Under the pieces are notes generated by a model. That model saw nothing but the letters and a program-made list of their open reading frames with translations. It was not told the DNA's origin and did not search any database. The translations under genes and the position numbers were made by a program. 64,000 bases of DNA from Muricea muricata (Eukaryota > Cnidaria > Anthozoa > Malacalcyonacea > Plexauridae), in the NCBI GenBank assembly GCA_963855995.1, contig OY979720.1, positions 17,568,139 through 17,632,138 on the forward strand, in the 5' to 3' direction. Shown here in pieces: positions 11,689 through 23,300 of this stretch (positions within the stretch are counted from its first letter, which is position 1; each line of letters starts with the position of its first letter).

Positions 11689-12417
11689 TCACATTACGCT
11701 GCAAGCATTCACTCCTCCAAGCGGAGTGTTCAGTTCTATACCATCAGCGCCAATCTTACCACCAAATCCCAGCAGGTGAACATCCACGTTTCCATTCCTC
11801 ACACCAACTCCAGTGTTCACATTGGGCTCAAGATGAGCACCCACAACATTTCCAAGCGATGCTTCCACTTTAAAAGCTGACGCATCTGCCCAAGCTCCCA
11901 AACCGGGCCCAGCGACAGCTTGAGCTTGGGCATGTAGTGTTCTGGCAGAGATGCTGCCGTAAGCATAACTCGCCCGGGCTTCAGCGTCGCTGATTCTGGC
12001 CACAGCATTTCCATCTTCTGCTCTACGGAAGCTTCTTATGTTGACGTCATTATTGCTTGTTGTATCTGCGGCATTGAATCGATGAGAGCAAATAAAATTT
12101 CCATCAGTTAACCACTCCATAAACTCGTAGGCAAACTTTTGACAATTTGCAGTTAAAGTCTCATAATCTGGATTTCTGTTAAGCCACCTGTCGATCCATT
12201 TTTCAATTTCATCGTTAGTGGCATCTGTCTCTCCAACCAGCTCTCCTCCAAGTGACCCAGCTCCACTAGCAGCAGAACTTCCTTTGTGTTTCGTCACAGA
12301 GTTTGGGCTACTTTTTCCACCATCAATCTCATACCAGGTATCACCAACCTGTACCGCCCAGTGGTAGGCTACAGGACTACCAATCATGGCGATCCTACCT
12401 AACTTTACCTGTCTCAT
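11689..12417 (-). CDS. array gene 3: papain-like-fold (PPPDE/LRAT-like) protein with CaaX tail
   Basis: 242 codons, start MRQVKLGRIAMIG. His19, N91-C92-Q93 and CSVM are conserved. It is the most diverged of the three full copies: the linker reads SSAASGAGSLGGELVGET, and there are further substitutions around residues 160-175 (ARASYAYGSISARTLH). Its upstream flank (12418-14470) is also clearly diverged from the other two. The unit therefore duplicated before the gene 1/gene 2 split, or gene conversion has kept genes 1 and 2 alike. Enzyme activity is undetermined, as for the other copies. Confidence 0.7.
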   Translation of the reverse strand: MRQVKLGRIAMIGSPVAYHWAVQVGDTWYEIDGGKSSPNSVTKHKGSSAASGAGSLGGELVGETDATNDEIEKWIDRWLNRNPDYETLTANCQKFAYEFMEWLTDGNFICSHRFNAADTTSNNDVNIRSFRRAEDGNAVARISDAEARASYAYGSISARTLHAQAQAVAGPGLGAWADASAFKVEASLGNVVGAHLEPNVNTGVGVRNGNVDVHLLGFGGKIGADGIELNTPLGGVNACSVM

Positions 12418-14560
12418 TGTGGCGCAAAGAATTCAGAGCTCAGATACTTGCAACCTGCAAAGAAAGAAAATTATATTTTATAGATGTTGCTAGTAACAAC
12501 TGTAAAGCATGTTAATATAATTGCGCCTCAAAATATCAATGCTTCGTATCAGCGGTCGTGTTTATTTATTAGGGACTGGCCCTTCGCACTAGCGATTTAG
12601 ATCGATTCGAGATCGGTTCAGAACCTTAACGAACACAAACGAGTTGAAAGCGATCCACAAACAATCTAGACTAGACCACTTTTAAGAGCTGGGCTCGGAC
12701 CGGTCCACATTTTAGATTGATTTAGTTCTTTGTTTAGCTCGCTGTTGAGTTAAATCAGTCAACTCATCGAAGTTTTTGTGCAAATGTGGACACTAAATTA
12801 GATCGAATCAAAGTGCATGTACTAAATGTGAACGGCACCCTATTTATATGATGGAACACTTGCGAGTCCAATCTTTGATGAATATTAAGAAAGTTACGAG
12901 TGATCGATATATAATTTGTACTTCCTTATGTATATACATATAAAGTGATAACAAATTCCATGTACCAAGCTCGTAAAGTCTTCTTTTCAAATGTCGAGGT
13001 ACTAGAAACATAAACGCTTGTTGACTTTATTTTTCTCGGTCTATGAGTTACATATAAACAATTTTATGATTCTTTATCAGGGCTTGAACCAGCTATCTCA
13101 TAGAATTAAAAAAAATGCACAATAGTCTGAATATATTTAAAGATCGAGGGTTAGGAGGTAAAGCCCGGTTAACACAACACAAGCATAAGGAAGAAAACAA
13201 AGCATTAATGTTGCTCGGAGGATTATAAAGGCAAAAAAGGAATAACTTTCCTTTGTCATTGAATTTGCTTTGTTTCATCATAGCTCATGCTCGCAGTCTT
13301 GTACTTGTGCTTATGCTTATTTCGACGCTTATGTCGCACACTTTACTGCATTTCTTTGTTTTGATTTTTTTAGCCTGCTCTTATGCATCTGTTGCGCTAG
13401 TAACCGACAAATATATGTATTCTTGTCATTGATTTGAAGGTTAGCAGAACAGAACAGAGGCAATATAACACAAGCCTCACACACTCCGTACTTTGATTTT
13501 TCTATCGTTTTACCCCCTAAATTCCCACCTTTAAATTCCCGATAAACGGTAATATAGCTCAAAAGATTTTCAGTTTAGGGGAGCGCGGTCAGGGGGCAGA
13601 ACTGGACTAGTGATTCTGGTTGTTTTAAAAACGAATGGCAATTTCCGTTATCTTCTTCCCAAATAAATCAGATTATCAGATGCATATAAAGAGCGTCTGA
13701 GATCAGGCTAATATAGAACAAGCGCAATGCAAAAGTGTCGCTACATTTATTATACAGTATAATTGTGAATGAGATTTCTGAACTCCGTTATTCTGGGATC
13801 GTTAAAGATCGTCCGAGCATGCATGCATCTCGGTAAATTGTAACTCTGCATAAAGGCACGTATAGTAAGCAAATATAAAGTAAACAACAAAAGCGTTCTA
13901 CTCACTTATAGAGTCTAATCGTTGCTTACCAAAATTTTGATTCTTCCCAAGCGAAGAACGTAGTCTTGAATCTCGTTTTAAACGCGAGGGCTATCGTCTT
14001 TGATACTTGCAGCTGTATCAATACTCAAAGTACCAAATATCAGTCTGAATTCCAATCGTCAAATTTCTGAGAATTAGGTGTCGAAGAATTGCTCAAAAGT
14101 TCCTGAGTCACTGATTCAAGGAATTTTCTTTTACTCTCGCCAAGTGGTTTAATTAACATCTGAAGAAAGAACCGGTACTTCTTCCACAAAACAAGCTGAT
14201 CACAAAATGAGAAAATGGCGACCTACTTCTTGCGATAATGGTGTTTTGCATAAACGTCATGGCGGCCATGTTGGAGGTATAACACAAAAGAATATGTTAT
14301 CAGTTCCCTTGTTCGATCCAGCCCGCGTGGGTGGCTGACATTGTCTGCTGCATCCCAAGAGATTGAGTGCAAACCAAGAATAGCCTTTCAAATTTACATA
14401 TAATCAGTGTTTCAAGAGGAGTTTAAAGAGAAGGCACGTTGCCATAACAACGTTTGTAACTCATTCTCAGTGTTTTAATTACATGCATCGGCAATGTAAA
14501 AACTCTTTGTTTATTTTTTGAACCGTTAGCTAGGTATTTGTAAGATATGACATACAAGAA
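12418..14560. repeat. diverged noncoding flank of array gene 3
   Basis: Recognisable but degenerate version of the array flank; blocks near 12966, 13444, 13785 and 14085 match both other units. It lacks the foldback element. No supported coding frame. Confidence 0.55.
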
Positions 14561-14570
14561 TGAAGAATTT

Positions 14571-14718
14571 AGCTTCCGTCCCAAATTTTAGGGCAAGACA
14601 AAAGCGAAGTGAGCACTTACTGAATCAGGTCATTCTTTTGGTTTTGGTAAAACAATGACCTGAGTTAACGATTCGCCTCACTTTCCTTTGTTTTGCCGCA
14701 ATATTTGGGCCGGAAGCT
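14571..14718. repeat. large inverted repeat (about 65-bp arms)
   Basis: Left arm from 14571 (agcttccgtcccaaatttta) and right arm ending at 14718 pair with scattered mismatches and leave a loop of roughly 10 bp. MITE-like, no coding capacity. Confidence 0.65.
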
Positions 14719-14798
14719 GAGATCTTGGCATGTATACTAACTAAATATTTAACACTACGCTCATAAGTAAATATATAAACCAGAGTTTTATATGTTAT

Positions 14799-14896
14799 AT
14801 TTAAAACACGCGCAGGAGTGCTTTATCAGATATACAACGCGAGGCGAAGCCCAGCGTTGTATATCTGATAAAGCGCGAATTGCGAGTGTTTTAAAT
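14799..14896. repeat. palindromic foldback element
   Basis: Arms atttaaaacac... and gctttatcagatatacaacg pair around a centre gaggcgaagccc near 14845. The inner 21-bp arms are perfect. Confidence 0.7.
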
Positions 14897-15318
14897 GACT
14901 TCTAAATCGATTCATTTTATACCCATCTTGTCTGTTTCTATATAAAAGAATTTTCAATATAGATGTTGTATAAGCCGAGAAAATCAAAGTAAAGGATTTG
15001 TGAAAATCGACATGTGTTTTATCTCATATATAGACTCTAGTCACGGCTATGATTTCCTTTGTGTTTTTCTCATGAATTATTAATGAGGTTTAGAAATAAA
15101 TTTATACATTGAACAATTTTTATATCGGCGGGTCACGGTTTGTTATGAGTAGAAATGATGCGTAGTTATGAGTAGAAGAAAAGCATTTTTATAAAATGAA
15201 TCATTTTTTAATGGTTGGTATATGAATGTTCTTTACAAGTAAACGAGAAAGTCCTGCCATACTACCTACAATGTCAATATTGAAGCAGTCCATTCTGCAT
15301 AGTTTTAAGACCCTGACA

Positions 15319-15555
15319 CCGGTTGTTCGAAGCCCGTTTAGCGTAAACGGTGGATAAGTCAAAATTAAATAACACTCAGTCTTACATCACTCGTTAAACA
15401 GTTAACTTAAATATTTTGCAGTAAATATGTAGTTGTAAGCATAATCATTCTATTAAGGTTCAAAACTTTTAGTTTGGTTGTCGAATGAATGTATAAACTT
15501 GGTTTCCATTTTGAGCTTAACCACCGTTTAAGTTAAACGGGCTTCGAACAACCGG
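15319..15555. mobile_element. 237-bp MITE with about 40-bp terminal inverted repeats
   Basis: The ends are inverted copies of ccggttgttcgaagcccg followed by tttaNNNtaaacggtggNtaag. The interior has no frame. The target duplication is unclear; a ccctg-like match flanks both sides. Confidence 0.7.
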
Positions 15556-17364
15556 CCCCTGTTTAGATGTCTGACCAAGGTTAAGCCCTGAGCAAAGGTT
15601 CCACTAAGGTTTAAACCCGCGTCTCTTGTGAAGTTTGGAAGACAAGCAAAATACCATTAGGCTAGAGCACTACAGGTGGAGGACAATACCTCCCCACATT
15701 GACGAATGTGAATTGAAGAGCAAGATAAAAAAACCTTGAACTGCTCACACAAGGCGGTTGTATATTTGTGTCTCAGCCTAAAACTCCAGGAAAAGCAAAA
15801 CCCGGTCTAAATGACAAAGAAAAGTCATCCACAAATCTTTGCTTGACAATGATCTCTTTATGCGTTAACTTCTGTAATATGTACATTTGTTTTTTCCATA
15901 ATATATATATATATATAGTAGAAGGTCATGCGTCCGCATTAAGACTGAGAAGTTCTTACGACTACTTAACGTTCATCTTCTCCTACTTGTTCTTACTCTT
16001 TTTTCTACTAGGCCATTTCCTGGCAATGAGGGATTTACTTTACCAAAGAGTGCCAACATACGTTGCGTTCAATATATTGCCTCGAGGAATGTTAAGTTTT
16101 CGCATATCATACAACATAACAGAATAATCAAAACTAACTAATCCCTCGAAAATACTTATTGTGCACAACTGATGATAAAACAAAGGGGTTGATTGGATGA
16201 AAGCTGGGCTGGCCGAAATCTCGCTTGGACAGACAAGATCTTGCTTACCGAGATCCAATTTCCGGGTGCAGACCTTATTCTTTATAGGTGGCCATCCCGG
16301 TAAAGAACTGAGACGAGAACATCAAAGCGAAACTAGTGAATATTCCTACGGAAGGAAGTTTCTGCTCGTCCCTCCTTAGAAGGTCTCATTAGCCTCACTT
16401 TGATGTTCTCCATTATGAAGTTCAGTTAAATAAATAACTAGTTAATAATACATGGTTTGGAGACTGCGAAAGCACAATACTGCTCATTATCGATGTTGGG
16501 GTAGGTTTATGAATCCTATCTGGTCACATATTGCATTAATTTCGAATCAACCAATAGTGGTGTTCAGTCAATTGTTATGCACGAACAGTCGGCTGTCCAA
16601 GGCTCAGTTTCTGGCTATTGTTGAAAAAAATAGGCACGTGATGAGATATGTACCCATTTTTGCATAAACCAGAAGAACTACATAGATGAGTTCTATTTTG
16701 CAAGTAAGCTCCCAAACCATGTATAGTTCAATTGACTACGTTTAGTCTTAAGATTATGTGGGAACTTGATTCAGAAGAAAAATTGTTGTGACACAAAATT
16801 AGCGGGGTTAACGGGCCAATCTTCTCATACAAACGGACCCATAGTAAACAAAACTGCACCCCCATCCCAAGTATATATACTAGTTCGAAAGAACATCTGA
16901 AGAGAAACCAAACAAAAACGTACATACGATAACCGACTGCAAGTTTTGCTCAAGAACGCACGCAATCTTTGCTAATTTTTTGTCGAATGTTTATGGCATG
17001 ACCGGAGATCACACGCAGACGCGATTTATTCTAAATAAACTGTTATTCAAAGTGAAGCGCGTATTTCGCAAGGAGCAGGGAGGTGAAATAATTTATGTTG
17101 GTGCATTCTGGCTACGATTACTGCACACATAAAGACGAACAAAGGATTTCATCTTACAGCAAAACCACAGCCTTAACTTTACTAGGTTTCTCAGTCACTC
17201 AGTCAAAAACTCGTGTAACGAAATTTCAAACCAACTTTGCAACAAGATTTGAGCATTTTAATGAAATACCACGGATATTTCAGCCCAAAGCAAACAAAAA
17301 AGTGGTGTGAAATTTCGTTTCAAAAGAATCAAAACATCTCTTATCTGCTGAATGTCATGCCAGG
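15556..17364. other. intergenic stretch downstream of LDB
   Basis: No supported gene. It contains a (ta)n run near 15902-15916, an imperfect inverted repeat at 16315-16410 (gagaacatcaaag arms) and a candidate minus-strand AATAAA for LDB at 17025-17030. Confidence 0.5.
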
Positions 17365-20300
17365 TCACTCATTCACGCCATCCTCTTGCGGGGCTTTTCT
17401 ACCTTCCGTTGACCACGGTGTCGGCATTACTGGACTGCTGTTGGTCAGCGGACTGTTTCGAAATTCGTCCTCCTGGCTGACGACGGCCTCGTAACCCGTA
17501 TTCTCCAGCCTACACGAATGAAGAAAGAACAATGAGAAAGCAGACATATCACAGTTTTACTGCGTGTGTACGGACGCATGAAACTACTCCATGTACTACT
17601 TTTAATACTGTAGCTACCCCTTGGCCTACAAATTCTATCGAATGAAGATTATTTGACTTCAGCAGGTCTGCCACAGCAGGGAAACAATAACTCCAATCTC
17701 AAAAAGTGAAGTAATGCATTAATCACCATGATGCGTTGATATTAAACTCGATCGCGCGTAAGAGGGTTCTGCGTAAGAAAGCTAGAAAATCGCCATTTAC
17801 GACTTCACTTTGGGTAGCGCAATTCACTAAAGTTAACCTTCCATGTTGCATAGTTCAGCGGTATTACTCGCTACATACGCGCATGAAGGGAAGTGACGTC
17901 ACAGTAAATTGAACAGGACATCACTTCCTCATGCAGTGTCTGTGTGGAGAACCAGCTTTGTTGGTTATTGATAAATTGGTCAATCAACAGTCCAACAAGG
18001 TTTATCGATAACGTAGTTTAAGCCTGAAGAGGCTTTTGGGTAACAAGGTTTATCTGTAAACACTTTGATGTGGTTTACGAAGAAGTCTAACGAGAATAGG
18101 CAAGCCATTATTTTGTGACAAGTTTATTATCTCGCGTTTGGAACAAACCGTTTTTACAGTCTTAGATGACCTGCGTTTGAGAAGGCACGACGTGGTCTAG
18201 GAGAACTTGAATTTCAGTTCTTTGCTACACACACGAGCAAACAAGACTTGCCCGGAAAAAATGCTTATCTGCACGGGGCTTAGGTGTGCACTCTTTGTCT
18301 TTACATTCTAGAACTGTGTCCTAAACAGGTTTCCACACCAAAGCAGCAATAGAGTTATGAAGAAGAATAGCCTGTATTAAGAAGAGTTTAGCTTGTATTG
18401 TATATGTAACTATACCCACTGTATTCTGCCAACCTTCCTACTGGATAAAACCCAAGACATTCGGCAGAGTATAGACTAAGTTATGCGCAAAGTACGAACA
18501 TACAGTTTATAAAGCAGTTGGCCGCCAGAGAATCAAACACACATCTCATAAATGAACAACAAGTGATCTGACAGCCACATCACGAAAGCCCCAGTATAGA
18601 GAACTGCGTATGTAAGAACAAAAATTGAAGTCAAACATGGCGGCATTTGAAGGTATTTTGATTAGATAACTGACTATGTAATTAACTTGGCCCCAGAAAA
18701 CTGTCAAGGGCACATGTTAAAACAAATGAAAGGCTTGGTTAGTGTTTGCAAATACTGATTAGTTATTTTAGCGATGATTTTTTCTCGATTACTTTTGATT
18801 GACTTCAAACCGAAAACAATATACTGTACTCTAGTGTCTATATCAAACTTTTAGCCCAAAAAATTGAAGCATAGTAGAATTAATAATGTACATTACGACA
18901 AAGAGTTTTCAGTGCACAGAAGACAATTAAGCATGAGGAATTTTGCTTCAACGGAAACTCATTTTAATTAATAAAAATAGATGCTTGTTGTGAGGTAAAT
19001 TTCAAACAGCAATATTCCCCGCTGTTGGTCAATAAACATTAACGCTTCAACAGTATGTACATAAAAACATTCACATCAGAGTATACCAAACACGTTTACT
19101 AGTTACTGAACACGTTTGGAAAGTTTCAGAAAACCATGCACTATCCTGTGAATAGCGCTATTCAGGCAAAATTCAGCTTTCCTATAAGATTTTACGTGCT
19201 AATGTGGCACATGACATTGGCTGAGAAACTAAACCGCCAGTTTTTAAGCAGCAAAGAAAAATTGTCAATATTACTAATTGATTATCGTGTTAAGGAGGCT
19301 TAGGTTAATCTGACTAGTTCAGGACAAGTTAAATTTCCCGATTTCAAGGCAGCTTTTGGCTTCACATAATTCGTATGCTACTCTTACAATGAAGTATGTA
19401 ACTTTACATGTAAAAAATTATGTACTACTATGTTGCGTTTAGCAAAAAATACTGCAAGGTGCCCGTTGAAACGAGAGTAGAATAAAAATTTTAATGTAAA
19501 GTGTCCGAATAACGAAAGCCATTGTGTAAGTAACACTTTACCACAGTTCCGAGAGGGTTCTTAATAGCGGGGCGTCCGCAAAGCGAAAGATGACTGAATT
19601 ACCATCGGCAAAAAATGATGAAATTGGGCAATCTTTATACAGCTAATTCAACAACAGTTGTCCTTCCAACAGCGTAAACTGCATGTGAACTATGAGCAGG
19701 CAAGTATTGATGGGTTGTTGCTTATTTTCGCCTCTAAACTCGGAATTATTTCTTCGAAACAGCATCGACGGCACATAGCAAACTTACGGCGGCAAATTTA
19801 CTTGCTACAAAGGTAATTCGCTGAATATCAGGACTAAATACACAATAATCCATCATCCCTTGCGCGCTCACAAGCTTCTAGTGCATACTTCTCAGAAAAA
19901 GGTTTTCCGATTTGGGAGTCAGTTTAGCTGCTATAATTTCCCAACGAAGGGCTTTCACCTAGAGTCGAACATCACTCCCTGCCGTGATCTTTATGATATG
20001 GCAATTCGCCCACGCGGATCAAAAGCTTTGCCCCCAAGATTTTGTAATGAAACTACGACTGAGGTATATTTCCCAGGACGTTCTGCCATAATAATTCAAG
20101 TATTCACCACACTTGACTTTGGCTGTATTGATTTGACCACATGCAAATATCGATACGTTAATACGTTACAGAAACAGAAAGTTGTCATAAAAGGTTGCTA
20201 AATTTGCAAAACAATATTCCCAGACGTTTAATTACCATGTCGGCAAGACCAACAGCCAGGCCAAATCTCTGGCTGTTTTTAAAATCTATAAACAATATCA

Positions 20301-23300
20301 CTGAAATATAGAGGTGTTTGCATACGCATTACTCTATGTGAGCATACACGCGTAGTATCTGTGTCTGACTTCTTCACACAGAAAGAATAAGCATCAAGTT
20401 CTGTTTGTGATGTTACACTGGGCTTATATACCTGAGCACGGTGAGAGTAACACCAACGACCAACTGAGCTATATGCGGTCAGGTCGGTTGGAATGATATT
20501 TACGAGTAAGATCTACTGTATGTCATATTTCTATAGTTATTTCTAGTTCCTCACTTCAGTCCAAAAAGTGAAGTCAAACAGGGCGGAATTTGAAGCAATT
20601 CTTGTACGTCATTTTCAAATGCTCTAAATTCCGCGATGTTACGCCTCCTTTCACTTTCAGTTTTGACCAGTTACATAACTGATTATGTAATTCACTGAGC
20701 CGAACAAAAACTGTTATAGCTCACGTGTTAAAACAAATGAAAGGCTGGGTTACTAGCTGTTTCAGTTATTCTAGTGATGATTGTTTTGCTATATCCTGTA
20801 TTCTGCTCTTCGTATCAAACGTTTAGCAAAATACTTGGTGGCAAAATACTATGTCGGTATGGCAAGTACAATTCGCGGGAATTAAAGAATTACATTGGGA
20901 TATTGATCCTGCATGTTTAATTGTAGCATTGTAAGAGTTAAATGAACTTCTAACGTGCAAAAACTTGCGCAATATGCCCCGCCCAAACAAGTCGAAAACA
21001 GCAGACAAACGCACACAGTCAAGACAGAAATCTTGTTAGATGTTGCCTGTGACATACAGAGTGACCGTATATTCTGATACAGCTAATTCAATTAAATTCG
21101 ACATCGGCAATAGTGAAAGGTGCAATATGAGCGACCAAAGAATAAGTCGAGAAAATGTTTCAAATAAAATCAGCACATTGGTGGTCTTACAGGATTACAA
21201 ACATAGTATTTAGTATGATATATTTTTACATTTGTATGTGAAACTGCGATTGGTTCCATTATTATTTGACTATTATCGACGTCAACCTTAATTGAATTGG
21301 CTGCATAAATGTTTTAATGCGCATAGATGCCAATGTCTCTGTGTATATTACGAACAAGCAGCAGGAACTCATTGTTGATTGAACTTTCATAATATCTTCA
21401 GCTCGGAATTTTTGGATTGATCGGCAAATCGGCTTAATAACTAGCGTCCTTTTTTTCCAGATGATAGACAATGGTTAGGTTTCCGTTAAAGCAAAATTCC
21501 TAATGCTTTGTTCTCTGTGCGCTCGACTCTTCCCCGTGACCTTCAGTGCTCTGGTGTCGTAAACATGTTATGCGCGCACTACAATATAAAAGCAAGCTCC
21601 AACTTCGCATGAAATCAAATCGTGTGAAGACGCTCAAAGTGTGTTTGCAAGAGAGGCTTTTCGTGACAACCTGACTGCAGACTACAGACATTAGTACAGT
21701 GTTACTTGAGTGGAACCGTAAGTTTTTAAAATATATTTTATGATATAACCTTTCAAAGACAAAGTGTATCTTATTCTTTTCAATTTGTAATTGTTTTATC
21801 TGTGGTTATTTCTTGCATAGTTTATTGCTAAACCAAAAAAACAACCAAAACTATATGTTAACCTTTCACTGATTATAAAGAATTGCGTACGATAGAATTA
21901 CGTGTGGCTTGAAAATTAATTGTGCAAAACGTTTTTTCCCGCGTGTTCCAATCTCCAAGAACTGTGACGATAACACCATTTCACAGAACTGCACTAGAGT
22001 AAACGAAACTTGTTGTTTTTCCACGCCAAGCTATTATACAAAACTGTGATACGAAGGGGGATATCTTATCGCGCTTTTTTTCACTTTTACACAGATATCA
22101 CACTACGATGAAGCTTGCATTGGTTTTTTTCATTTTGGGTACAACGTTCCTGCTTTCCACAGACGCATGTCGAAATTATTGCTCTTTTAAGACTTTGTAT
22201 GTCCGATTCTGCTGCTTATTCCGATGCAAATATTATCCCATTAATCAACGCGTGTGTGTCCGCGTTGGATGCGGCAAGCGATCTCTCGAACCAGATATGC
22301 AGGTCGGCTTTCCCTGCAACTTTGCTGAATACGACACGAATAAAGACGGTGAAATCGATAAAGCAGAATTCGAGACCGTGTTGAACGTATCGGATTCAGC
22401 TGCCGCGCTCGAGGTTTTCAACACTTGGGACAAGAATGGGGATGGTGTGATCGACTGCGCCGAGTTTTTGACGACCGGGAAAAGCGAATTTCAATGTGAA
22501 CCGAAGGCGACACAGTGCAAACGTGCGGCCGAGGGCGACGCCGACGAAGAGCTTTGGGCCAGCAAGTAATTGCATCAAACATTTTTCTAACGAAGACACT
22601 GCATGATTATCGGGAATTTGATTACGATTAATAATAATTAATAATGAATTGAACATTTCACCATAATATTTTATGGATTAAGTCTGAAGGTATCTTTAAT
22701 AGTTAATTCATAATTAGCAAAACATGCATAATCCTACATCACTGGCACTATATAGAGCTTAATTCTCATAGCTAAGACTGTTTTAATAAATAAATGAGTA
22801 AATACTTTGATTGTGTATGTACTGATTTTACTTTGACCTGCCAATTTTAGAGATCTTTTTGGTACGAGGTACTGTGGAAGGATGGGTACCCCCCTAAATT
22901 GATATGAATCATCCCCTCCGAAATTAATGTTATTACGCAATATTTCGAGAATTCAACTTTACTCGGAAACGCAATCCCGAACTGAAATTATTCCGCGTAA
23001 AACATGCCATTTAACTTGCTGTGTCGGCAGTGCAGTAAAACAACGCACAAGAACATATCGTCAGCTCACTAACATATCTGCCCAAGACGGCTAAGTCAAT
23101 TTTGGTCTGTTAAGAGATTTTAGTGCAAATGTCTCATAAACTCTCACGCACTCGAATGAACTCTCCCAACAGGCCAAAACTGACTTACACATAAATGTTT
23201 GTAAGCCAGCGATATAGGATATTTTACTATAGCTACAAAGATTCTGCAGTATTGGAGGAAGCGAAGACCTTTCCGTTATCAATAACCACGTTAGGCTGAT

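Noticed and set aside
19860..20201. 113-codon plus-strand frame in the LDB intron
   Set aside because: No domain, no signal peptide, no promoter or splice context, and no recognisable similarity.
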